DNA of 64,000 nt from an uncultured Lachnospiraceae bacterium (GTDB lineage: Bacteria; Bacillota; Clostridia; Lachnospirales; Lachnospiraceae). The stretch covers positions 62,001 to 126,000 of the forward strand of contig CANBFE010000007.1 in the NCBI GenBank assembly GCA_947367855.1, given 5' to 3'. Numbering within the stretch: position 1 is the stretch's first letter; each line of letters opens with the position of its first letter. The translations under genes and the position numbers were made by a program. The notes beneath the pieces are model-generated. The model was not told the DNA's origin and did no database searches. It worked only from the letters and a program-made list of their open reading frames with translations. Shown here one piece after another: positions 51,126 through 59,209 of this stretch.

Positions 51126-51422
51126 TCCTAACTCCCTTATCCTGTGTTCTTCTCCTGTTTTTTTACTTCGCAGAAATACAGTATCTGTTTCCTTTCTTAT
51201 AATTTACCATTCTTTTCCGCTTTGTTGTTAAAAATTTAGATTTCCTGAACAATAAACATTGTATTTTTTGTAGTCTAAATTCTCAACAGGAAATAGTTCC
51301 GGATTCCAACAACAATAGATGGTCAATGGTCTTCCGCCTCTATTATACAAAAAAATCCCAGGAATAAAAATACTTCCCTTCAAAAAGCGCGCATCACCTC
51401 CCCGGTCCGATTCATACCAGCT
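51126..51422. other. Intergenic region between the two sigma-factor genes
   Basis: This 297-base AT-rich gap probably holds the promoter of sigma copy 1. A GTTCCGGATTC string occurs here and again near 51986, in both cases after a sigma gene, so it may be part of the duplicated segment. No coding frame stands out. Confidence 0.45.
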
Positions 51423-51899
51423 TCACTGCATCGCTTTCCGCACCTTCACCTTCAGTCTGTGCAGGCGCACTCTCATATTGTTTTCGGTTATTCCATACTT
51501 CTTCGCCAGCTCTTTGACCGATGCGTCACCCAGATAATACTCCTTCACCAGTTTCCATTCCTCTCTGCTCACGGCACAAAGCGCAGTCATTTCCAGATCA
51601 ATCTCCCGAAAGCCGGATTCCCTTACCTCCAGTTCTGCTTTCTCGTCCAACGGCAGTGATACCCGGTACTTCATCCTGCGGCGCATTTCACATAATTTAT
51701 TTCTGGCAGTAATCATAAGCCATCCTTTTTGATTTGGATGATCGAGAAATGTAATTCCGAGATTCAATGCCGCACAGAATACATCCTGTGTGATGTCTTC
51801 TGCCATCTGCCTGTTCCGAACAATTTGATACACATACCTGTAAACATCCCGAAAATGGGTTTTGTAAACCTCCTCAAATTTATCATCTGTATTGCCCAT
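51423..51899 (-). CDS. ECF-type RNA polymerase sigma factor, copy 2
   Basis: This 158-residue paralog of copy 1 (DKFEEVYKTHFRDVYRYVYQIV, EDITQDVFCAALNLG, KELAKKYGITENNMRVRLHRLKV) is about 65-70 percent identical. Region 4 is nearly unchanged, so both may read the same promoters. Copy 2 has no anti-sigma gene of its own next to it. Its start lies 396 bases from the divergent ddh. Confidence 0.92.
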   Translation of the reverse strand: MGNTDDKFEEVYKTHFRDVYRYVYQIVRNRQMAEDITQDVFCAALNLGITFLDHPNQKGWLMITARNKLCEMRRRMKYRVSLPLDEKAELEVRESGFREIDLEMTALCAVSREEWKLVKEYYLGDASVKELAKKYGITENNMRVRLHRLKVKVRKAMQ

Positions 51900-52294
51900 G
51901 ATCCCATGCTCCCTTATCTTCTGTTTCTGTTCCTATCCTCCCAGTCATTAATATACCAAATAAAATCAGATTTTCCACAAGCAAAAGTTCCGGATTCCTC
52001 CTTTTACCGGCGATCAATCTGTAATAATTTAAATTTACTTGAGATAATTTCTCTGGTCAACCACTTTATACAAAACATAATGTGGCGCACCTTCATTTTA
52101 CTATAGAACAGACAGGCTGTAAAAGAATATTCCATTTTTCCTCAAATCGTGCCAATTCACAATAAAAAACTTTCTCTGAAGGGCTGTTTTTTATATTTCC
52201 GGGCACTAAATATCCCCAAACTTCTTGCACAACGGGCACACAGCGTATATAATGAGGACGTACAAAATCAACCGCAAGCAGAAAAGGAGACACT
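51900..52294. other. Divergent intergenic region with the ddh promoter
   Basis: The 395-base gap is AT-rich near the sigma gene. The ddh promoter TTGCAC (52225-52230), 17-base spacer, TATAAT (52248-52253) lies 42 bases before the ddh start. I see no other gene. Confidence 0.75.
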
Positions 52295-53281
52295 ATGAGC
52301 ATAAAAATCGGTATTTTAGGGTATGGCAATCTGGGACGGGGCGTGGAATGCGCTGTCCGCCAGAATCGGGATATGGAACTGAAAGCTGTTTTCACCAGGA
52401 GAAATCCTGCTGATGTGAAGATTCTCACGGATACCGCAACGGTCTGTTCCGTGGCGGAGGCAGAAGAGTGGAAGGATAAGCTGGATGTGCTGATTCTCTG
52501 CGGGGGCAGCGCAACGGATCTTCCCCGTCAGACCCCGGAATATGCAAAATTCTTCAATGTTGTAGACAGTTTTGACACACACGCCGCAATTCCCATGCAC
52601 TTTGCTGCCGTCGATGCCGCGGCAAGGAAAAGCGGAAAAACCGCCATCATCTCCGTTGGGTGGGATCCGGGCATGTTCTCCCTGAACAGAATGTATGCAA
52701 ATGCCATCCTTCCCGAAGGAAAGGACTATACGTTCTGGGGACGGGGCGTCAGCCAGGGACATTCTGACGCCATCCGCAGGATTCCCGGTGTAAAGGATGC
52801 AAAACAGTATACCATTCCCGTGGAAAGCGCCCTGTCCGCAGTAAGAGCAGGTGAAAACCCGGAACTTACCACCAGACAGAAACACACCCGGGAATGCTTC
52901 GTTGTAGCAGAAGAAGGCGCCGACAGGGCAAAAATTGAAGAGGACATCAAGACAATGCCCAATTACTTTGCCGATTACGACACCACGGTACATTTTATCA
53001 GCCAGGAAGAGCTGAAGCGGGACCACAGCCGGATTCCTCATGGCGGATTTGTCCTCCGCAGCGGCGTTACCGGTTGGGAGAGTGAAAATCATCACTTGAT
53101 CGAATATAGTCTGAAGCTGGATTCCAATCCCGAATTTACTGCCAGTGTGATTGCCGCCTATGCAAGAGCCGCATACCGGCTTTCCACAGAGAGAATAACT
53201 GGATGCAAAACAGTATTTGACATTGCGCCGGCTTATTTAAGCGCAAAAAGCGGAGAGGAACTGCGGGCTTCCCTGCTCTGA
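52295..53281 (+). CDS. ddh: meso-diaminopimelate D-dehydrogenase
   Basis: It makes meso-diaminopimelate directly from tetrahydrodipicolinate with NADPH and ammonia, feeding lysine and peptidoglycan synthesis. The 328 residues show the NADPH site GILGYGNLGRGVE, ILCGGSATDLP, the VDSFDTHAAIP motif, the WDPGMFSLNRMY segment with GRGVSQGHSDA, and HGGFVLRSGVTG. Length and motifs match the Corynebacterium-type enzyme. AAAGGAG precedes the ATG. Confidence 0.97.
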   Translation: MSIKIGILGYGNLGRGVECAVRQNRDMELKAVFTRRNPADVKILTDTATVCSVAEAEEWKDKLDVLILCGGSATDLPRQTPEYAKFFNVVDSFDTHAAIPMHFAAVDAAARKSGKTAIISVGWDPGMFSLNRMYANAILPEGKDYTFWGRGVSQGHSDAIRRIPGVKDAKQYTIPVESALSAVRAGENPELTTRQKHTRECFVVAEEGADRAKIEEDIKTMPNYFADYDTTVHFISQEELKRDHSRIPHGGFVLRSGVTGWESENHHLIEYSLKLDSNPEFTASVIAAYARAAYRLSTERITGCKTVFDIAPAYLSAKSGEELRASLL

Positions 53282-53292
53282 TTCCCAAACCC

Positions 53293-53364
53293 CCGGCAGA
53301 AATGCTGCCGGCGTAAATATTTCTGGAAACTGCCGTATTCCTTCACCCTGAATGCGGCAGTTTC
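53293..53364 (+). terminator. Two hairpins between ddh and the convergent operon
   Basis: CCGGCAG/CTGCCGG (53293-53311, five-base loop) and a perfect 10-bp GAAACTGCCG/CGGCAGTTTC (53326-53364). Poly-T is weak; together they probably end both convergent transcripts. Confidence 0.55.
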
Positions 53365-53382
53365 AAACTTATTTCTTAGGAA

Positions 53383-54807
53383 TCAAAGTTTTTGATCTGT
53401 TTTCCCAGAATCAGTCATCCTTAAATTTACCATTCCATCTTCGGAAAGAATTGCTGCAAAACATATTTTTTCTTCCGCCCTCTCCGTTTTCTCCTTACGT
53501 AACATTATCCAGTGAATGTAATTCTCTATAGAATTATATCTGGCGCCACGACTTGGATCCCCCTGCTTTTTCAGTTCTCCATCAACAATTGCGCCTGCCG
53601 CATGGCAGTATCCATTCAAATCTGCCAGCAAAGCTCCATCTATTGATGTAATTCCTTTCAGAGCCTTTCCTGTCTTTCTTATACAAAATGGATCCACCCT
53701 ATATGCTCTCTCATATTTCTGAAACCGCCTTACCTCCGTTTTAAGCAGCTCATTATCCATAAACAGTACAGCTGTTCCATGAGTCTGGTTCTCGATCAGG
53801 CTTTGCACAGTTTCCCGGATAATATCTTTATTGACAGAAGAAGGCAAATGATCCAGTTCCATCAACCATCCGTCCTTATTTTCATCGCAATCCGCCATGG
53901 GAATCCTAAAGCTGCCGTTCTCGTATTCAAGTATAGGAATTCCACGAAAAACTGCTGTCCAGTTTAAAAAACCATTGAATCTGATATAGCAGTCCCAATC
54001 TTCCATGCCATTGGAAATAACTCCCTCAATTGCATAGGTCATTCCTTCTTTTCCTGCAAGCAGGCCCTGCTCTTCTCCGGACATTTCCATCAGCTTCCTG
54101 ATAGTCCGCAGATTATCCATGGTTATACAAGCTCTGGTTTTCCCAAAATCCTCTCCAAACTCCAGCTTAATACCTGCGGTGCGGCACTTTTCTGTATCCT
54201 TCCCCGCAAAATATATCCTGGTCCTCACAGCCCGCTTTTCATACAGCTGCGCAGATATATGTATCAAAAGTTTGCATTCAGGAAAAGAGCATTTTTCCAT
54301 TACTCCTGCCGAATAGCGTTCTCTCAGCTTTTTATCATCCAGAATTTCTTCCAGAAAATACTTCAACAGGGGATCCGACAACGCCTCTTCCACAGCATCC
54401 CTGTATCGAAATTCATTGCATTCAGGAACTTGAAGCTTTTTTTCCACTTCTTCCAAATATAAAACATCTGAGAAATTTTTATACAAAATATCTACCAACA
54501 GATCCCCCAGAAACCCCCATGCCCTATTCTTCTGTGTTACTGTCTTCCCTTCAACCTCCCCAGCCAGACTTTGATATAGAAATTTCCAACATACCGACAC
54601 TTTACCATTATGCCCCAGCCTGGAGTCCGCAATTGTTCCCTGACGTTTTCTGCTAATCCATCCCCCTTTAACTTCGGATTCCTCGTCGAGTGGATGCAAC
54701 GAAAACCGCAGTTCAGCCTTGCTATTTAAGCCTCCAAAGCTTTGTCCAAGAACCTGTGTCAGAAAGGAGCATAATTTCTGCCCAACAGCATCCGTTTTTT
54801 TATCCAT
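53383..54807 (-). CDS. Large protein with C-terminal diadenylate-cyclase-like (DAC/DisA_N) domain
   Basis: 474 residues (ATG at 54805-54807, overlapping the previous stop as ATGGATAA). Residues up to about 320 are unrecognised mixed helix and strand. The last 130 residues follow the DAC fold: strand HGTAVLFMD, then TSIDGALLADLNG (the DGA motif), QGDPSRGARYNSIENYI where active cyclases have GTRHRAA, and FAAILSEDGMVNLR where they have a VSEE-type strand. The RHR motif is changed to RYN, so cyclic-di-AMP synthesis is doubtful; DAC-like domains also occur as nucleotide sensors in conflict systems. It is the last gene of the operon. Confidence 0.72.
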   Translation of the reverse strand: MDKKTDAVGQKLCSFLTQVLGQSFGGLNSKAELRFSLHPLDEESEVKGGWISRKRQGTIADSRLGHNGKVSVCWKFLYQSLAGEVEGKTVTQKNRAWGFLGDLLVDILYKNFSDVLYLEEVEKKLQVPECNEFRYRDAVEEALSDPLLKYFLEEILDDKKLRERYSAGVMEKCSFPECKLLIHISAQLYEKRAVRTRIYFAGKDTEKCRTAGIKLEFGEDFGKTRACITMDNLRTIRKLMEMSGEEQGLLAGKEGMTYAIEGVISNGMEDWDCYIRFNGFLNWTAVFRGIPILEYENGSFRIPMADCDENKDGWLMELDHLPSSVNKDIIRETVQSLIENQTHGTAVLFMDNELLKTEVRRFQKYERAYRVDPFCIRKTGKALKGITSIDGALLADLNGYCHAAGAIVDGELKKQGDPSRGARYNSIENYIHWIMLRKEKTERAEEKICFAAILSEDGMVNLRMTDSGKTDQKL

Positions 54808-55789
54808 TATCACCATTGCCTTCATCCTCAGCACACTGTCTTATCTGTGTTTGTACCTTTTTGTAATACTCCGCAATATATTTCTGTATTTCAAGTACCA
54901 TTTCCTCTGCGCTGCTGTTCTGAAACACTTTGTACACCCGATTCATCCGCATATCCGGCATATCCTGCCACTCTTCATAATGCTTGTTTAGCACATCTCT
55001 GCATTTCAAAAAATACTTTTCAAACGCCTCAAGTATATCAGTTCTCAAAAATACATAGAGCCTATTGTGAATGGCATGAATTTCTGTATCACATTTTTCC
55101 CTGCTGTAAACTGTAAGATATCTGCTAATAAATACTCGAATTTTATTTTTCAGAATTTTTGCCTCAGGAGACAGACTGTCTGTATTATTAAGCATTCCAA
55201 TGTCCCAGATATACGAATTCCCTGCTGAACCCGTCCCCCCGTTCACACTTGTCATACAGAAAACCACCAGTGCACTGCGCACCAAATTAATATCGTCTAT
55301 CCTGTTTTTTCTTTGCCCCTGTTCCCCCGCACTATTTATCAGGGCCTGCAGGTAATCATCCATGGAGATCTTCAATGTCAGGATTCCTATAAGATCCGCC
55401 ACACACTCCTTAAATAAATACATCATATCCTCAGAAATTGTCTTTAGGGATAATTCCCAATTACTCCAAACGGATGTTTGGAGCAAGGATTCTGCCGCTG
55501 ATGTCAGCCTCATATCCATTTGACGCCGTTTGTCTTCTGCATCGGCATCTCCATTCATGATGCAGAAGATATAATACTTTTCAATCAGATAACCGAACAA
55601 TTCCTCCTTATGATGCTTAAAAATCTCTGTACAGCTGTCAATCAACGCTTCTTTAAGCAGATGAGTGTATGTCTTATATTTCTCATACTTCCTGCAGAAA
55701 GCCTCTGCCTCATGGTCTCCACACCCCTGAAATTTCTCGAACTTCAGATACTCCTTATCTCCCAGCTTCCCGAGGTATATTCCCTGCAT
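54800..55789 (-). CDS. Probable second half of the split metalloprotease
   Basis: The 329-residue frame starts inside the previous gene (46-base overlap, -1 frame). It holds FKECVADLIGILTLKISMDD at residues 127-146, a pattern typical of the third zinc ligand helix (ExxxD) of gluzincin proteases. The matching HEVGH lies in the preceding frame. The rest is helical with no other recognised motif. No good ribosome site precedes the ATG at 55789. I suspect this and 55744-56493 encode one polypeptide of about 560 residues, separated by a frameshift. Confidence 0.6.
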   Translation of the reverse strand: MQGIYLGKLGDKEYLKFEKFQGCGDHEAEAFCRKYEKYKTYTHLLKEALIDSCTEIFKHHKEELFGYLIEKYYIFCIMNGDADAEDKRRQMDMRLTSAAESLLQTSVWSNWELSLKTISEDMMYLFKECVADLIGILTLKISMDDYLQALINSAGEQGQRKNRIDDINLVRSALVVFCMTSVNGGTGSAGNSYIWDIGMLNNTDSLSPEAKILKNKIRVFISRYLTVYSREKCDTEIHAIHNRLYVFLRTDILEAFEKYFLKCRDVLNKHYEEWQDMPDMRMNRVYKVFQNSSAEEMVLEIQKYIAEYYKKVQTQIRQCAEDEGNGDNG

Positions 55790-56493
55790 TGAATGAAGTC
55801 ATACTCCTCTCCTTCTATATTCTCTTTTATAAAAACGTGAAAATAAACAACAATGGTTTTAGACATTATGGAAATTGCATGTTCATACCTTCCCTCTCTG
55901 TCACGAACCTTATTGCCCACAAAATGCCCTACTTCATGACTAAGCATAATCAGCATCTGTTTGGGGTTATACGCCTGGTTTTCCGGAATATTAACCAGAA
56001 ACAGCCTTTGTTTTTCTGATATATTTTTAAATAATTCCTGCACTCTCATGTTGTCTGCAACTCCAAGACAAGTAAGAAATTCATACTCATGCTTTTCAGA
56101 CACATTTTTTTCCGTATCCAGACAAGTCTTAAGCAGATAAATAAAGGCATTATAAAAGGCAATCATTTTAACGGGAGTACTATATATCCTTACATCGAAA
56201 TTAACAGTCTGGGTAAACTGTCTGTCAGAATGTGTCGCATTCTGCACATACAGGTTCAATCCTTTTATAAGTTCATAAAAAGATACGAAAAATCTCTCCG
56301 CGGTGTTCTCGTCTACAACCCTTGACATAAGCATCACAAGGTTCAAGGGAAGAAATGCGGATATAAAAATGTAATCCGGAAACTGGGATCTCTCGAACTT
56401 TTGCAGAGAATTAATAATTTGATACAAATATCTGCTCAGGTTTTCAAATTGTCTTGTATAAGGAATCTCTTTCTTGTTCAGCTCCCCTGTCAA
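55744..56493 (-). CDS. HExxH zinc metalloprotease, N-terminal part
   Basis: The 249-residue product has the zinc-binding helix LIMLSHEVGHFVGNKV (HEVGH at 186-190) preceded by about 180 mostly helical residues. No signal peptide or membrane segment is evident. In most gluzincins a third ligand follows 20-120 residues later; here the frame ends 59 residues on without one, while the overlapping next frame has ECVAD. The TTG start at 56493 lacks a strong ribosome site; it lies five bases after the previous stop. Substrate unknown. Confidence 0.65.
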   Translation of the reverse strand: MTGELNKKEIPYTRQFENLSRYLYQIINSLQKFERSQFPDYIFISAFLPLNLVMLMSRVVDENTAERFFVSFYELIKGLNLYVQNATHSDRQFTQTVNFDVRIYSTPVKMIAFYNAFIYLLKTCLDTEKNVSEKHEYEFLTCLGVADNMRVQELFKNISEKQRLFLVNIPENQAYNPKQMLIMLSHEVGHFVGNKVRDREGRYEHAISIMSKTIVVYFHVFIKENIEGEEYDFIQCREYTSGSWEIRSI

Positions 56494-56498
56494 ATTTC

Positions 56499-57497
56499 TC
56501 AGTTTAACACTAAGAAGAGGAATCTTATTCTCATTTCCGCCAAAATCCCCCTCTGTCTTCCCCCGTGAAAAAACTCTGCCTGTTCCTGAGCGATAATCGT
56601 GGTAACACCGATAAGATTGTGCTGATAGTCAGGGCAGCTGTTATTCAGTACGCCGTTGGAATCCTGAAACAGCTTTAAAAATGATTTCCACGGAACATCT
56701 TTTATTACAATTACTTCATCATTACATCCAAGTATTGACTCTTTGCTTACCCTCTTTTCCTCTTTTTTCACATCAATCATATCAATTATCCTGTCCCTGA
56801 TATAATCAATGCATCCCGGCCTTTTCTCTATCACATATACATAGGCCTGTCTTACAGGACTTTTCTGTGCCTCCCCTATAGCGTCCAAATTTGTATTCAG
56901 GCTTTCGCGGTGAATCCCCGCTATAGTGAAACTGTAAGTAAGAGCCAACCCACATTCCGTCAAAGGAGACTGGGCCTCCTGCCTGTGAAAACAATCCAGA
57001 AGATGCGTTCCGTCCTCATAGCATTTACACAACAAAACAAGGATAATATCACTATTATCCAAAGTCAGATAAGAAATTGCAATTCTACTCGGATTTGTCA
57101 GCATTCTCTCCAGTTTCTGCCGATTTTTAAGATTAAGCTTCTCTATATCCGTTTTCATCTGTAATAAAGTCACAAAAATAAAAGGGTACTCTGTCCCTTT
57201 TTCTTTTGCAAGTCTCCAAAACTCTTCATCCTTTACAGATACGTCTTCGGATTCTTTCTCTTCACTGCGGAACCCGAAAACAATTTTTTCCGAATACTTT
57301 CCCTCCAGTCTTTTCAGCTTTTCTTTTTCATATTGCCAAAGCAATTCAAGGGAACAATCTCCCTCTGTAAATAAATTATCTCCCACCGATATGCCGTCAT
57401 AATATCCGAACGCAAAATAATCCCACTCACTATGGATCTCCCGTCCTGGTGGAAGAAAATCATTGTATAGCACAAACGGTCTGCATACATTATGCAT
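56499..57497 (-). CDS. Hypothetical protein, second gene of the DAC/protease operon
   Basis: The 332-residue protein is not recognised. Features: HSEWDYFAFGYYDGISVGD near the start, FIFVTLLQMKTD in the middle, a hydrophobic strand pair around LDNSDIILVLLCKCYEDG, and LTYSFTIAGIHRESLN. A ferredoxin- or cyclase-like alpha/beta fold is conceivable but unproven. There is no signal peptide. AAGGGGA lies six bases before the ATG. It sits 47 bases after the small first gene. Confidence 0.5.
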   Translation of the reverse strand: MHNVCRPFVLYNDFLPPGREIHSEWDYFAFGYYDGISVGDNLFTEGDCSLELLWQYEKEKLKRLEGKYSEKIVFGFRSEEKESEDVSVKDEEFWRLAKEKGTEYPFIFVTLLQMKTDIEKLNLKNRQKLERMLTNPSRIAISYLTLDNSDIILVLLCKCYEDGTHLLDCFHRQEAQSPLTECGLALTYSFTIAGIHRESLNTNLDAIGEAQKSPVRQAYVYVIEKRPGCIDYIRDRIIDMIDVKKEEKRVSKESILGCNDEVIVIKDVPWKSFLKLFQDSNGVLNNSCPDYQHNLIGVTTIIAQEQAEFFHGGRQRGILAEMRIRFLFLVLN

Positions 57498-57544
57498 ATG
57501 AATCCCCTTTTCTTTCCGTATACCGTCTTACAGGCCTTTGTTGT

Positions 57545-57736
57545 TTAATATTCTATTTTAATCAGTCCAGAGCGCAGACTCTGAGTCACATAGCTGTTTT
57601 CCGCATCAGCCAGGATTTCCTCCAATGAATCTCCTGGATTCATTCTTTTCAGAAAAGTACTGTTCTCCTCTCCTCCGCGCAGAACATTCTCTGTCTGTGT
57701 CGGATCAAATAAAATTCCCCTCGACTTCCGTTCCAT
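57545..57736 (-). CDS. Small hypothetical protein, first gene of the operon
   Basis: 63 residues starting MERKSRGILFDPTQTENVLRG and ending SGLIKIEY. The ATG at 57734-57736 has GGAAGGAAAAATAT upstream; a TTG-initiated longer form (from 57808) has no ribosome site. The ILFDPTQTENVLRGGEENSTF part looks like a conserved N-terminal motif. It could be a regulator or a peptide substrate of the metalloprotease; that is speculation. Confidence 0.5.
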   Translation of the reverse strand: MERKSRGILFDPTQTENVLRGGEENSTFLKRMNPGDSLEEILADAENSYVTQSLRSGLIKIEY

Positions 57737-58037
57737 ATATTTTTCCTTCCTAAATACTAATCCAATGTCCGTCAAAGAACACTCATTCGTACATTCTATG
57801 TTCTTCAATAACTATTGTTCCCAACCGCTCCTCTTTTAAAACTAAAATTCTAATATGTACTTACCATTTACTATAGAAGAGATAAATGGCATTGTCAATA
57901 ATATTGTTGAAATCAGAATACTAAATCTCTGTTTTCAGGAATGAACTATTCAGAAACAGAATAAATATATTCTTGCTTTTTATGATATTTGTATTATAAT
58001 TTATTAATAGAAATATTTATATTTTAAGGAGGAAAAA
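57737..58037. other. Divergent promoter region of the operon and its XRE regulator
   Basis: Minus-strand promoter: TTGACA (57893-57898), 17-base spacer, TATAGT (57870-57875), near-consensus, giving a 5' leader of about 125 bases before 57736. Plus-strand promoter: TTGCTT (57973-57978), 16-base spacer, TATAAT (57995-58000). The AT-rich 75 bases between them are a natural operator zone for the XRE protein. Confidence 0.85.
57870..57898 (-). promoter_or_regulatory. Promoter of the DAC/protease operon
   Basis: TTGACA and TATAGT spaced by 17 bases on the minus strand; the -35 is perfect consensus, so uninhibited expression would be strong and repression by the divergent XRE gene is plausible. Confidence 0.85.
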
Positions 58038-59135
58038 ATGGCAACTCCACTATCCTGTTCCCCTGAGGAATATGCCGATTACTACTGTTCAACCATCTTC
58101 CAAAATATACGGGATATTATGGAGAAAAAAGCGATCTCCCAGATATCCCTGGCTCGAAAGAGCGGGATTTCCCAACCCGTTATATCAAAACTCCTTAACG
58201 GTGATACAAAAGCCTCACTTGCCCAAATTGCAAAAATCTGTTGGGCCTTAGGCGTAGAGCCCTCTGACATCCTTTCCCAAAACCAGGATGCACTTCAAAG
58301 TTATCTGCTGTCAACAGAACTGGCAACAGACAATAATGTTGTATGTCTCAGCCCGGCTCAATCCCCCACAGCCTTCAAAGGATATCTTGGACAGTTCAAC
58401 CTGTATTTTGGTTCTACGGTTTCTTCCGAAAATAATATTCTGTGCGGAACACTCACCTTCAGAGAATCCGCAGACCATAATTCCTGTAGCGCAGAACTGC
58501 TGCTTGATACAGGAAAGAAAACCGCCGATGGACTTCCAATCCAAAAACACTACACTGGTACCCTTATTATCTCCCTTCCCATGTCGGCATGCTATTGTAC
58601 CCTGACATCAAAAGAACTGGGGGAAATATGCTTTCTTGTATTTAACCACCTATTCCTGTTTAACCAGACTCTAATCTGCAGAATGGCATGCGCTGCTACC
58701 ATCTCAGCCGGCGGCAACCGACGGCCAACAATGCACCGCCTGCTCATCTGCCGCGAGGCATTGGATATCTCGGATCCCCACAGCGATGATTTTAAATTCC
58801 TTCACGGTCAGCTGATGCTAAATAGTTCCGATATCCATATCACCAAAACAGCCTATGAGGAAATGCAGGCGGCTGAATCAAAACAGTTTTCCAGACCTGA
58901 ATTTCAGGCCCTTCTTGAAGAGTTCCAGAAAGGCCGTGCCGAAGACCAGGTATATAGTATCAACGAAGACAAAATCAGAAATGCACAACTTCCAGTTGGC
59001 ATAAAGCTATCCTTTTTATCACTCCTCCGTGAATATGCAATCTCTGACCGATATAACAAAATCAGCGCAAAAGTAGATGAGCATGTTTATAATTACATAA
59101 AAAGCAAAGCACGCCGTCCAGACAAAAAGAAATAG
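58038..59135 (+). CDS. XRE-family regulator with large C-terminal domain
   Basis: 365 residues. Residues 20-80 are a Cro/CI helix-turn-helix (DIMEKKAISQISLARKSGISQ, PVISKLLNGDTKASLAQIAKI). The remaining 280 residues are unlike usual XRE partners; they are beta-rich then helical (YLGQFNLYFGSTVSS, TGTLIISLPMSACYCTL, ELGEICFLVFNHLFLFNQTL) and may sense a ligand. GGAGG precedes the ATG. The gene is divergent from the DAC/protease operon and the likely controller of it. No protease-cleavage motif is evident. Confidence 0.78.
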   Translation: MATPLSCSPEEYADYYCSTIFQNIRDIMEKKAISQISLARKSGISQPVISKLLNGDTKASLAQIAKICWALGVEPSDILSQNQDALQSYLLSTELATDNNVVCLSPAQSPTAFKGYLGQFNLYFGSTVSSENNILCGTLTFRESADHNSCSAELLLDTGKKTADGLPIQKHYTGTLIISLPMSACYCTLTSKELGEICFLVFNHLFLFNQTLICRMACAATISAGGNRRPTMHRLLICREALDISDPHSDDFKFLHGQLMLNSSDIHITKTAYEEMQAAESKQFSRPEFQALLEEFQKGRAEDQVYSINEDKIRNAQLPVGIKLSFLSLLREYAISDRYNKISAKVDEHVYNYIKSKARRPDKKK

Positions 59136-59144
59136 ACTTTCCTA

Positions 59145-59174
59145 TTGGAACTTTCGCAAAATATGTGATAGAAT
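59145..59174 (+). promoter_or_regulatory. Promoter of pncB
   Basis: TTGGAA (59145-59150), 18-base spacer, TAGAAT (59169-59174), about 35 bases before the pncB ATG. Confidence 0.65.
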
Positions 59175-59209
59175 AGGAAAAAGCCTGAAACGGCAGAAAC
59201 GAGGAATCC

